Source: Verrucomicrobiota bacterium (lineage in GTDB: Bacteria > Verrucomicrobiota > Verrucomicrobiia > Chthoniobacterales > UBA10450). From it: 24,537 bases of DNA. A program made the translations under genes and the position numbers. The notes under the pieces are model-generated. The model ran no database searches. It was not told the DNA's origin and saw only the letters and a list, made by a program, of their open reading frames with translations. Each line of letters starts with the position of its first letter. The stretch's first letter is position 1. The stretch covers positions 1 through 24,537 of the forward strand of contig QHNB01000082.1 of the NCBI GenBank assembly GCA_003217965.1. Direction: 5' to 3'. Positions 1 to 7,821 of the stretch are shown piece after piece.

Positions 1-1
1 T

Positions 2-1648
2 CTGCCGATGGCGGGAGAGGTATCGGTCGCAGCCGATCCACGATTTGGCGATTATCAAACCAACGCTGCGCTGGTGCTGGCGAAACAGCACGGAGAAAAC
101 CCGCGCGCACTGGCCGATCGGATCGTCAAGCAGCTTAATGTCTCCGACATTTCCGAACCGCCCACCGTTGCTGGCGTCGGATTCATAAACTTCACTCTGA
201 AGCGTGAGGCAGTGGAGAAAAAGATTGCTGAGTTGCTAACCGATGAGCGACTCGGGGTGGAAAGAGTTTCACAAGCAAAACGTATCGTCATCGATTTCGG
301 CTCACCCAATGTGGCCAAGCCGATGCACGTCGGCCATATCCGCAGCACCGTCTTGGGCGACGCGTTGGCCCGCATCGCGCAGTTCCTCGGTCACGAAGTC
401 ATTCGCGATAATCATATTGGCGACTGGGGCACCCAGTTCGGGATGGTGATTTGGGGCTGGAAAAATCTGCTCGATCGCAAAGCCTTGGCGCGGGAGCCAA
501 TCGCCGAACTGGTCCGCATCTATAAAGAGACGAACGAGCGTGCGAACCAGGATCAAAATGTCCGCGATGCCGCTCGGGCTGAGCTGGTGAAACTGCAAGC
601 AGGGGATGCCGAAAATTTATCGATCTGGCAGCAAACGGTCGATCTCTCAAAGCAGGAATTCGAACGGGCCTACGCGTTGCTGGACGTCCATTATGACATC
701 CAGCGCGGCGAAAGTTTCTACAATGACCGATTGTCCGAGGTGGTCGATCGACTGCGCAAAAGCGGGCTCGCCGAAATCAGCGAAGGGGCGGTTTGCATTT
801 TCTTCCGTGACATTCCCGAGCTGAGGGATAAGCCGGCCATTATCCGGAAGCGTGACGGCGGCTTCAATTACACCACCAGCGACATCGCCACGGTCGACTA
901 TCGAATCAGAGATTTGGGAGCTGACACCATCTGGATTGTGACCGGTGCGCCGCAGCAATTGCATTTCAAGGAAATTTTCGAGATTGCGCGCCGGGAAGGT
1001 TATCGTGCCGATTTTCGCCACATCACTAATGGCAACATTTTGGGAGAAGATCGCAAACTGATGAAAACGCGCTCGGGTGAAAACGTGCCGCTGCTGGAGG
1101 TCTTGGATGAAGCAATCGAGCGAGCGCGCAAAGTGATTGAAGAGAAAAATCCCGATCTCGACGATTCGGAGAAGGATACAATCGCGAAAATCATCGGAAT
1201 CGGAGCGGTCAAGTACGCCGATCTATCTCAATACCGAATGACCGATTATGTTTTTTCCTTCGATCGCATGCTCTCACTTCAAGGTAACACCGCGCCCTAT
1301 TTGCAAAATGCTTACGTCCGCATTCGCTCGATCATGCGCCGAATGGGCGAGAAGTTTTCGCCTCCGGCAGCGGTCAGGCTGACGGAGCCAGCAGAAATTC
1401 AGCTGGCCAAGAAAGTGTGTCAGTTTGCTGAGGCTGTCCCTCAAGTATTGAACGACTTCCGTCCAAACATTCTGGCGAATTATCTCTTCGAGTTGGCCAA
1501 CAGCTTTCACACCTTTTACGAGGCCTGCCCGGTGCTGAGGGCGGAAGAGCCGTCACGTTCGTCGCGCCTGGCCTTAGCGAATCTCACCGGACGCGTGCTG
1601 CAGCGGGGCTTGAAATTACTCGGAATTGACGTGCCGGAAAAAATGTAG
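2..1648 (+). CDS. argS: Arginyl-tRNA synthetase (5' end outside window)
   Basis: Class I aminoacyl-tRNA synthetase that charges tRNA-Arg with arginine using ATP in the cytoplasm. Counting from the ATG at position 8, an N-terminal additional domain (about 1-80, with GDYQTNAALVLAK and GVGFINF) is followed by the catalytic domain with the HIGH-type motif HVGH at 107-110. A KMSK-equivalent loop, KLMKTRSG, lies at 350-357. A C-terminal DALR anticodon-binding domain (from about 430) ends in the family-typical LGIDVPEKM. The frame is open to the left edge, and the first 30 or so residues of the usual ArgRS N-terminal domain are missing before GDYQTN. The ATG at position 8 is therefore probably internal and the gene starts upstream. 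The reading frame is otherwise intact. The product is certain; only the start is unknown. Confidence 0.96.
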   Translation: MPMAGEVSVAADPRFGDYQTNAALVLAKQHGENPRALADRIVKQLNVSDISEPPTVAGVGFINFTLKREAVEKKIAELLTDERLGVERVSQAKRIVIDFGSPNVAKPMHVGHIRSTVLGDALARIAQFLGHEVIRDNHIGDWGTQFGMVIWGWKNLLDRKALAREPIAELVRIYKETNERANQDQNVRDAARAELVKLQAGDAENLSIWQQTVDLSKQEFERAYALLDVHYDIQRGESFYNDRLSEVVDRLRKSGLAEISEGAVCIFFRDIPELRDKPAIIRKRDGGFNYTTSDIATVDYRIRDLGADTIWIVTGAPQQLHFKEIFEIARREGYRADFRHITNGNILGEDRKLMKTRSGENVPLLEVLDEAIERARKVIEEKNPDLDDSEKDTIAKIIGIGAVKYADLSQYRMTDYVFSFDRMLSLQGNTAPYLQNAYVRIRSIMRRMGEKFSPPAAVRLTEPAEIQLAKKVCQFAEAVPQVLNDFRPNILANYLFELANSFHTFYEACPVLRAEEPSRSSRLALANLTGRVLQRGLKLLGIDVPEKM

Positions 1649-1677
1649 TGTTCGCGAACCGCGCGATTGCAAATCGG

Positions 1678-1705
1678 GTCAGGTTGAGCGAAGCGAAACA
1701 TCTCT
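1678..1705. repeat. Dispersed GAGCGAAGCGA repeat, single degenerate copy
   Basis: The stretch contains TTGAGCGAAGCGAAACATCTC between argS and treY. It resembles the copy at about 4761-4782 (TGTCGAGCGAAGCGAGAGAG). From memory, such elements are scattered through intergenic regions of soil Verrucomicrobiota. Function is unknown. Nearby are a 10-base palindrome GTTCGCGAAC (1650-1659) and a short CGATT/AATCG inverted repeat (about 1664-1676), which might form part of an argS 3' structure, but there is no T-run. Confidence 0.5.
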
Positions 1706-1757
1706 CAACTGATTGAGCCGCGAGACTTCTTGCGACCGTCAGGATGATTAACCGCAC

Positions 1758-4613
1758 GTGAACATACCACATCCACGCATCCCAACGGCCACTTACCGGT
1801 TGCAATTCAACCGCCAGTTCACCTTCCGGCAGGCGCGCGAGATCGTTCCCTATCTGCATGATCTCGGCGTGAGCGATGCCTATGCCTCACCGTACTTTCA
1901 GGCGCGCGCGGACAGTCTGCATGGCTACGACATCACCGATCATAACAAACTGAATACGGCGATTGGGTCGCGCGAAGACTACGACGCGTGGGTGGCAGAA
2001 CTGCATGCCCATGGCATGGGCCAAATCGTCGATTTCGTGCCTAATCACATGGGTATTGGCGAGCCCCAAAATGTTTGGTGGCAAGATGTGCTCGAGAACG
2101 GCCCGAGCTCGCTCTATGCGCCCTATTTCGACATCGATTGGCGGCCTCTCAAAGCCGATCTGCACGATAAAGTGTTGCTGCCAATTCTAGGCGATCAGTA
2201 CGGACGCGTGCTCGAGCGAGGTGAACTGCGCGTGCGATTCGAAGGCGGCTCCTTTTCCCTGACCTACTTCGACCACGTTTTCCCCATCGCTCCCGGCACC
2301 TATCGCTACATTCTCGAGCTGGCACTCCAGAATCTGGCGGAATTCAGGGACGAAAATTTCTACGCCGAATTCCAAAGCATTCTAACGGCATTGGAATATC
2401 TGCCGCGACGCACCGAAACTGATCCGGAGCGGATCAAAGAACGCGCCCGGGAAAAGGAGATCATTAAGAAGCGGCTCGAACGGCGCTGCGCCGAAGCACC
2501 GCAAGTCCAGCGCGCGATTGAAAAGGCGGTCGAGACCATCAATGGACACGTCGGCGACCCGCGTAGCTTTGACCGACTCGATGAACTGCTGAACGCGCAA
2601 TCATACCGCCTGGCCTTCTGGCAGGTAGCGGCGGAGGAGATCAATTATCGGCGCTTCTTCGACGTCAACGATTTGGCCGCCATCCGGATGGAGCTGCTGG
2701 AGGTTTTCGACGCCGCCCACAAATTTCTGTTCGAGCTGGTCGAAACCGGCGCCGTTACCGGATTGCGGATCGATCATCCAGACGGCCTCTATTTACCCCG
2801 TGACTATTTCGAGAAAATGCAATTGCGTTGCGCCAAGGTTCTTCATCAGCAGTTGCCGAAAGACGGCCGCGCGATTTATCTGATCGTTGAAAAAATTCTC
2901 ACGGGAGATGAACCGTTGCCGAAGGATTGGCCGGTGCACGGTACCACTGGCTACGATTTCACCAACCAAGTTGCGGGCCTGCTGGTGGATGAAAGCACGG
3001 AAGCGTCTATTACAAAGATCTTTAAGCGCTTTATCGGGCACTCGATCCACTTCGGCCATCTCGTTTACGCGAAAAAGCGGCTGGTCATGCGCATTTCCCT
3101 CGCCAATGAAGTCAACGTGCTCGGGTCCATGGTAGATCGGCTCTCCGAGCAAAACCGTTGGTTTCGCGACTATACGCTGGAGGCGCTGGCGCGTGCTGTC
3201 CGCGAAACGATCGCCTGTTTTCCTGTCTACCGCACCTATCTCGAACCGGGCCGACCCGTGAGCGAGGAAGATCGCAACGTGATCGAGCGGGCCGTCGCGG
3301 CGGCGAAGAGACGCAATCCAGCGATTGAAGAATCAGTCTTCAATTTTCTGCGTGACCTCTTGCTCTTCCGTTTCCCGGAAAATCTGGACGAAAAACAACG
3401 CGCCGAACACGTGCAGTTTGTTCTCAAGTTTCAACAGTTTACCGGCCCGATCATGGCGAAGGGTCTAGAGGATACAGTCTTTTACATCTACAATCGGTTG
3501 TCGGCCTTGAACGAGGTCGGAGGTGAGCCGCAGCAGTTTGGGCTCAGCGTTGAGCGATTCCACCAGCGCAATCTGCAGAGGCAGCGCGATTGGCCGGCGT
3601 CATTGCTTTCGACCTCAAGCCACGACACCAAGCGCAGCCAAGACGTCCGGGCCCGAATGCTGGCGATTTCAGAGATCCCTCAGCTCTGGGGACGTTCCTT
3701 GCAAAAATGGCGCGCGGCCAATCGACGATTCAAGAAACGCGTTGATGAAATCGAAGCACCGAACGGAGACGAAGAGTACTTGCTTTATCAAACGCTGCTC
3801 GGCACCTGGCCCGTCGATCTCGCTGGCGCTCCTATTCCGACCGTGACCTCCGAGTTCGTATTTCGGATTCAGCAATACATGGCCAAGGCGTTGAAGGAAG
3901 CGAAGCTCAATACCAGCTGGATTCAACCGAATGCCGAATGGGACAATGCGATGTCGGAATTCATCGCCAAGATTTTGGAGGCCGGCCCACGTAATAAGTT
4001 CATTCCGGCATTTCTGCCGGTGGCCCAAGAAATCGCCCGACTCGGCATGATCAATTCTCTGGCCCAAACGGTTATTAAGCTGACGGCACCTGGCGTGCCG
4101 GACATTTATCAGGGGACCGAAATTTGGGACGACAGCCTGGTTGATCCTGATAATCGCCGGCCGGTCGATTATGCCCGCCGATCGAAAATGCTGGCAGGGC
4201 TTCGAAACGTGTCAGTGGAGGAACTGCTGCGGTGCTGGCCAGATGGACGAATCAAATTGCGCGTCGTCCAGAGACTGTTGCACCTGCGACGGGAAAATGC
4301 GGAGTTGTTTCGAGAGGGCAGTTATGAAGCTTTGAGCACACATGGAACTCTCGCTGGTTCGGTCGTCGGCTTCGCGCGAAAGCAGCGTGAAAAAGGCGTT
4401 GTTGTTGTCGTTCCGCGGATCTCATCGCGCGTCGGGTTTCCTCCAATTGGTGAGCGTTGGGGCGACACTGGAGTTGCGATTCCGGAATCGATGCGATCGA
4501 AATTATTTCTGGATGTTTTTACCAATCGGGAAATCAAGGCACAGAATTCGTTCGTCCGTTTGGCCGATGCGATGTCGGAGCTTCCTTTCGCCGTGCTCGA
4601 ATCATTATCCTGA
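1758..4613 (+). CDS. treY: Maltooligosyl trehalose synthase
   Basis: GH13-family enzyme that isomerises the reducing-end alpha-1,4 bond of a maltooligosaccharide to alpha,alpha-1,1, the first step of the TreY-TreZ route to trehalose in the cytoplasm. The 951 residues fit the longer TreY proteins. Landmarks are an N-terminal barrel start (PTATYRLQFNRQFTF), VDFVPNHMG, the nucleophile motif GLRIDHPDG with Asp339, the acid/base Glu378 in YLIVEKILTG, Asp623 in TSSHDTKRS, and PGVPDIYQGTE followed by DPDNRRPVDY. The start is GTG at 1758; the nearby ATG at 1744 is out of frame and stops at once. No treZ, treX or glycogen gene lies next to it here, so the partner enzyme must be elsewhere. The gene ends just before a repeat cluster. 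Confidence 0.95.
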   Translation: MNIPHPRIPTATYRLQFNRQFTFRQAREIVPYLHDLGVSDAYASPYFQARADSLHGYDITDHNKLNTAIGSREDYDAWVAELHAHGMGQIVDFVPNHMGIGEPQNVWWQDVLENGPSSLYAPYFDIDWRPLKADLHDKVLLPILGDQYGRVLERGELRVRFEGGSFSLTYFDHVFPIAPGTYRYILELALQNLAEFRDENFYAEFQSILTALEYLPRRTETDPERIKERAREKEIIKKRLERRCAEAPQVQRAIEKAVETINGHVGDPRSFDRLDELLNAQSYRLAFWQVAAEEINYRRFFDVNDLAAIRMELLEVFDAAHKFLFELVETGAVTGLRIDHPDGLYLPRDYFEKMQLRCAKVLHQQLPKDGRAIYLIVEKILTGDEPLPKDWPVHGTTGYDFTNQVAGLLVDESTEASITKIFKRFIGHSIHFGHLVYAKKRLVMRISLANEVNVLGSMVDRLSEQNRWFRDYTLEALARAVRETIACFPVYRTYLEPGRPVSEEDRNVIERAVAAAKRRNPAIEESVFNFLRDLLLFRFPENLDEKQRAEHVQFVLKFQQFTGPIMAKGLEDTVFYIYNRLSALNEVGGEPQQFGLSVERFHQRNLQRQRDWPASLLSTSSHDTKRSQDVRARMLAISEIPQLWGRSLQKWRAANRRFKKRVDEIEAPNGDEEYLLYQTLLGTWPVDLAGAPIPTVTSEFVFRIQQYMAKALKEAKLNTSWIQPNAEWDNAMSEFIAKILEAGPRNKFIPAFLPVAQEIARLGMINSLAQTVIKLTAPGVPDIYQGTEIWDDSLVDPDNRRPVDYARRSKMLAGLRNVSVEELLRCWPDGRIKLRVVQRLLHLRRENAELFREGSYEALSTHGTLAGSVVGFARKQREKGVVVVVPRISSRVGFPPIGERWGDTGVAIPESMRSKLFLDVFTNREIKAQNSFVRLADAMSELPFAVLESLS

Positions 4614-4646
4614 CAGAGCCGAACGAGTGTTTTTGCCCCGAATTGT

Positions 4647-4868
4647 GAGATCCCTCATGGTCTCTACCGTTGGGGATGACGTGCGCGAGCTGTGTGAGCA
4701 TTTTGAGCCGTTACGCGCGCGAAGTGACAGCGAAGCGAGAACGCGTCTTACACTGACAGGTCATGTCGAGCGAAGCGAGAGAGCCCGCATCCGCCAGAGA
4801 GTCACTCAAACTTGTGTGAAATTCGAGCGATTGCGAGATCCCTCGCCGTCTGCGCGGCTCGGGATGAC
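4647..4868. repeat. Cluster of dispersed intergenic repeats
   Basis: This gene-free stretch between treY and the convergent M50-like gene holds two copies of a unit beginning GAGATCCCTC and ending GGGATGAC (4647-4680 and 4835-4868). Between them are GCGAAGCGAG-type units (about 4730-4740 and 4765-4777, the latter preceded by GGTCATGTCGA). The 4835-4868 copy also contains the short complementary arms GAGATCCC and GGGATGAC. Small open frames across it, on both strands, translate to low-complexity Arg/Ser/Glu text and are not credible genes. Such elements behave like REP/BIME-type intergenic repeats; position downstream of two converging genes could favour a role in mRNA ends or DNA structure, but this is inference. 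Confidence 0.65.
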
Positions 4869-4879
4869 AATCGATCAAA

Positions 4880-5623
4880 TCAACGGCTGGGGGCACCTTG
4901 GCGAAACTCATTCGTTACCGCCCCTACCCATTCGGCAAATCCTCCCAGATTGACGAGCAGATCGCGCCCGAAACCGGCAAAAGTGATTTGGGGCGATGCC
5001 AAAATGAGCATCACGGTCAAAAGCACGAGATTCATTAGATAAATCACAACCAGCGAGAAAAACGTGCCGTGATCGCTGAGATCACTTTGGTTCTTGAGGA
5101 TCATCCAACAGGTGAAGGTGAATTGAAATGCCCATGTCACACCGATGATTGCGTACAATAATTGTCCATAAGGGCGGACGTTCATGAACAACGAGAGCAC
5201 GCCATAGAGGGCGATCGCGAGAATGCTGTAGAGCGGAAAGAAATAAGGCGCTAGGGCAATCCAAAAATTCGTTCGGTCGGTGACGATATGACCGCCTTGG
5301 CGCCCAACTCGAAATCTGGTGACGCGCCCGCCCATTAACCAGACCCACAGCGCGTGCGTTAGTTCGTGACCAAAGACATAAAGGATAACTGGGCGAGGTA
5401 AGCCAAAAAACGCAATGAACCAGAGGACCGCGCCGAGCGAAAAGAACCAAAACTCTTCAGCGGTCCAAAGGCGTTGGGCAATGGTGGCGCGCGCAAACGC
5501 GGTGAAAAATGTTTGGGTCAGAACGGCGCAGATCGGCAGGAGAAAAATGGCGATGATGAACTTGACCCACTTCGTCGGCACCGTCATGGCCGATGGCCGG
5601 CCGCGCGCCCGCGTCCTCGGCAT
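4880..5623 (-). CDS. Multi-pass membrane protein with HELTH metalloprotease motif (M50-like)
   Basis: Integral membrane protein of about 247 residues with roughly five hydrophobic segments. It has HELTH (a HExxH zinc-binding motif) at the end of the second segment, in the context VFGHELTHALWVW, followed by a Gly/Arg-rich loop. This arrangement resembles site-2-protease/M50-like membrane metallopeptidases. I do not see a clear second M50 motif (NxxPxxxxDG); the nearest text is ALAPYFFPLY, so substrate and activity are unknown. Start choice: ATG at 5623 is used. The frame stays open to a TTG at 5725 through a very basic leader, and ATG 5587 also lies just before the first membrane segment; none has a convincing ribosome binding site. 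It lies downstream of efp on the same strand. Confidence 0.72.
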   Translation of the reverse strand: MPRTRARGRPSAMTVPTKWVKFIIAIFLLPICAVLTQTFFTAFARATIAQRLWTAEEFWFFSLGAVLWFIAFFGLPRPVILYVFGHELTHALWVWLMGGRVTRFRVGRQGGHIVTDRTNFWIALAPYFFPLYSILAIALYGVLSLFMNVRPYGQLLYAIIGVTWAFQFTFTCWMILKNQSDLSDHGTFFSLVVIYLMNLVLLTVMLILASPQITFAGFGRDLLVNLGGFAEWVGAVTNEFRQGAPSR

Positions 5624-5804
5624 AACCAGAGGAACGACCTTGGTCTGCCGAGATCGGTTGCGCCGCTGCGTGATCCGTTTTCGATTAGTCGCCCCCACAG
5701 AATTATTCCGTCGGAGAGTAGCCAAATTTCCCCGGCTTGTGGAAGAGCGCGTAAGTTGTGCGCCGAGGAGTGTACCCGCGGGCCTTCGCCAAGCGCAGGT
5801 GGCC

Positions 5805-6362
5805 TTACGCCCGGCCCATGTAGGCGCCGGTGCGAGTATCGATTTTGACCGTTTCGCCTTCTTTGATAAACAGCGGCACGTTGATCGTTTTTCCGGTTTC
5901 GAGTTTTGCCGGTTTGGTCACGTTGCTGGCGGTATCGCCCCGCACACCCTCGGCCGAGTCGACCACTTTGAGGTTGACCGATGATGGTAGCTCCACCTGG
6001 ACGGCTTTGCCCTCGGCGTAGAGAACTTGCACCGGCAGATTCTCGACTAGGAAATCCTTGGCGTCGCCGATCAAATTCTCGTGGAATGTTACCGTCTCGT
6101 AAGTCTCCGGATCCATGAAGTGATAGCCGTTATTGTCTTTGTAGCTGAACTCGAGGGTGGAGCGATTGATATCGACTAACTCTACCTTATCGGTTGAACC
6201 GAAGCGCACATCGGCACTCTTCCCGGTATTGATATAGCGAATAATCGCCTGAACGAAGGCGCGCAAGTTGCCCGGAGTGCGGTGGTGGACGTCTAGGACA
6301 ATAGCAGTGTTGCCGTTGTATTTGATCGCCATTCCTTTTCGCAAATCATTCGCCGCGGCCAT
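5805..6362 (-). CDS. efp: Translation elongation factor P
   Basis: EF-P binds the ribosome between the P and E sites and relieves stalling at polyproline stretches. The 185-residue protein has the three-domain family length: an N-terminal KOW-like domain, a central OB domain (FHENLIGDAKDFL) and a C-terminal OB domain ending with the signature KIDTRTGAYMGR. The loop that carries the modified residue reads RTPGNLRAF. Aligned with E. coli VKPGKGQAF, the position of Lys34 is Asn32 here, so neither EpmA-type lysylation nor EarP-type arginine rhamnosylation is possible at that site. ATG start at 6362. It is 55 bases downstream of kdsD on the same strand and may share its transcript. Confidence 0.96.
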   Translation of the reverse strand: MAAANDLRKGMAIKYNGNTAIVLDVHHRTPGNLRAFVQAIIRYINTGKSADVRFGSTDKVELVDINRSTLEFSYKDNNGYHFMDPETYETVTFHENLIGDAKDFLVENLPVQVLYAEGKAVQVELPSSVNLKVVDSAEGVRGDTASNVTKPAKLETGKTINVPLFIKEGETVKIDTRTGAYMGRA

Positions 6363-6369
6363 AAAGAAA

Positions 6370-6398
6370 GTTGAGAGTTACTAGTTAAATGTTGAGAG
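6370..6398. repeat. Short direct repeat flanking ACTAGT in the kdsD-efp gap
   Basis: Two copies of GTTGAGAG (6370-6377 and 6391-6398) flank a 13-base A/T-rich spacer that contains the palindrome ACTAGT. It lies immediately upstream of the efp start codon and within the presumed leader. It might be a protein-binding site or chance; no further support is visible. Confidence 0.25.
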
Positions 6399-6417
6399 CG
6401 CAGACGGTTGCACGCAC

Positions 6418-7389
6418 CTATAGCAACTTCAAGCGCGTCAGGTCCTGCGAATCGACGATGCCGACGGGCACATGCTCATCATCGACGACGACGAGATCAT
6501 CGATGCGATGGCGCTCCAGCAGGTTCAGAACTTCGACTGCCAGCTTGTCGCGATGGACTGTTACTGGATTTAATGTCATCAGATCAGCGACCAGACGCTC
6601 GCCAATTTTTGGATCGTTTTGAAAATGCCGGACGAAATCTCCGTGTGTGAAAATGCCGACTAATTTGCCATCGGCATCGGCAATGACGGCGGCACCCGCC
6701 CGCACGTCAGTCATTGATTTCAGAACGGCTCTAATCGGGGTGTCGGAGGCAACCAGCGCCAGGGCTTCGCGTGGCCGCATCACCTGATGAACGCGCATAA
6801 GCAGACTACGCCCGACCATGCCGGCGGGATGAAATTTCGCGAAATCCTCCTTCTGAAATCCGCGCGCTTCGAGGAGCACCATCGCGAGCGCGTCCCCGAG
6901 CGCCAACATCACCGTCGTACTCGAGGTGGGCGCAAGATTCAAAGGACAGGCTTCCTGCTCGACATTGACGTCGAGGAAAACATGTGAGTTCTGCGCAAGG
7001 GTGGAATTGGCGTCGCCGCAGATGGCGATGATTTTGACCTGAAATCGCGCGATGGCGGGTAAAATGCGCACCAATTCTTCGGTTTCGCCGCTTGCACTCA
7101 GCGCAATCACGGCGTCGCCATCGGCGACCATTCCCAAATCGCCATGCAAGGCATTTAGCGAATCGAGCACGACCGCGGGCGAGCCGGTGCTGGTCAGGGT
7201 TGCGGCAATTTTGTTTCCGATATGTCCCGATTTTCCTACTCCCACCACTACGATCTTGCCCCGCGCATCGACCGTTTGCTTAAGCAACTCGATCGCGGTC
7301 GCGAAATTGGGAGCGAGCCGTTGGCGTAATCGCTGCAGCTCGAGAATTTCGATGTCGAGCACACGTCCGGCCTTTTCAAGGTAGTCCAT
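6418..7389 (-). CDS. kdsD: Arabinose-5-phosphate isomerase (KpsF/GutQ family)
   Basis: Converts ribulose-5-phosphate to arabinose-5-phosphate, the entry step to Kdo for lipopolysaccharide, so it implies an LPS-bearing outer membrane. An N-terminal SIS sugar-isomerase domain contains GVGKSGHIGNKIAATL, the LHGDLGM loop with the conserved His, SASGETEE, APTSSTT and HPAGMVGRSLL. Two C-terminal CBS domains follow (from VMRPREAL, and from LMTLNPVTV to the end). From the ATG at 7389 it is 323 residues, matching family size. The frame extends to a TTG at 7428 but the extra 13 residues look non-coding, so the ATG is preferred. It is divergent from the small secreted-protein gene and upstream of efp. 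Confidence 0.93.
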   Translation of the reverse strand: MDYLEKAGRVLDIEILELQRLRQRLAPNFATAIELLKQTVDARGKIVVVGVGKSGHIGNKIAATLTSTGSPAVVLDSLNALHGDLGMVADGDAVIALSASGETEELVRILPAIARFQVKIIAICGDANSTLAQNSHVFLDVNVEQEACPLNLAPTSSTTVMLALGDALAMVLLEARGFQKEDFAKFHPAGMVGRSLLMRVHQVMRPREALALVASDTPIRAVLKSMTDVRAGAAVIADADGKLVGIFTHGDFVRHFQNDPKIGERLVADLMTLNPVTVHRDKLAVEVLNLLERHRIDDLVVVDDEHVPVGIVDSQDLTRLKLL

Positions 7390-7450
7390 CGGGTTGATAA
7401 TAGTGAGCCGGAGTGAGAAACCGGGCAAGACGTTCCGGGGTTCCGGCTAT

Positions 7451-7456
7451 GGAGGG
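7451..7456 (+). promoter_or_regulatory. Shine-Dalgarno GGAGGG
   Basis: GGAGGG six bases before the ATG at 7463. It is one of the few strong ribosome binding sites in the window and decides the start of the small secreted protein against the upstream in-frame ATG at 7394. Confidence 0.75.
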
Positions 7457-7462
7457 ATCATT

Positions 7463-7762
7463 ATGAAAACGTTGATCGCAGCCGCCGCCGTTATTCTGAC
7501 AGCAAGCGCAGCATTCGCTCAGACCTACACTGCACCGGTGGTGACGCGCAAAGCTCCCCAAGCGCGGCAGCGCCCCGCTCCGCCAATCACTCCCGCCCAA
7601 GTCGGTGGCGTGATCCCACGCGCCATCCGAGGCGGAAATCCATTGCAGATGTTGAATCCACGGGCCCCGGCGCGATATGGCACAGCGGAGCAGAGTGTGA
7701 CATTTCACCCAGATGTGCCGGGAAAATGGAACGGCATTAAGCTCTTCGCCATAACCTTCTGA
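7463..7762 (+). CDS. Small secreted protein of unknown function
   Basis: A 99-residue protein with a clear Sec signal peptide: MKT, a hydrophobic Ala-rich core, and probable cleavage after AFA (residues 17-19). The mature part of about 80 residues is rich in Pro, Arg and Ala, has no cysteine and ends GIKLFAITF. No catalytic motif or known domain is recognised; a periplasmic or exported role is inferred only from the signal peptide. The start is set by GGAGGG six bases upstream. Its stop codon TGA (7760-7762) overlaps the frame of the following glycosyltransferase, which suggests that the two genes are translated together. It is divergent from kdsD across a 73-base gap that must hold both promoters. 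Confidence 0.75.
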   Translation: MKTLIAAAAVILTASAAFAQTYTAPVVTRKAPQARQRPAPPITPAQVGGVIPRAIRGGNPLQMLNPRAPARYGTAEQSVTFHPDVPGKWNGIKLFAITF

Positions 7763-7821
7763 TCGACACCCAAGGTCGTCCGATAGTCGCATCCTATTGC
7801 GCGACTTTTCTCAAACCGGAG

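Noticed and set aside
4711..4911. Minus-strand open frame with HPEPRRRRGIS-like text
   Set aside because: This is the translation of the dispersed repeats, a common source of false hypothetical proteins.
4342..4953. 203-codon plus-strand open frame overlapping the treY end
   Set aside because: Its first half is an out-of-frame copy of treY and its second half runs through the repeat cluster; the translation has no family resemblance.
5415..5984. 189-codon plus-strand open frame over the efp-M50 junction
   Set aside because: Antisense to efp and the membrane protein; no recognisable domain.
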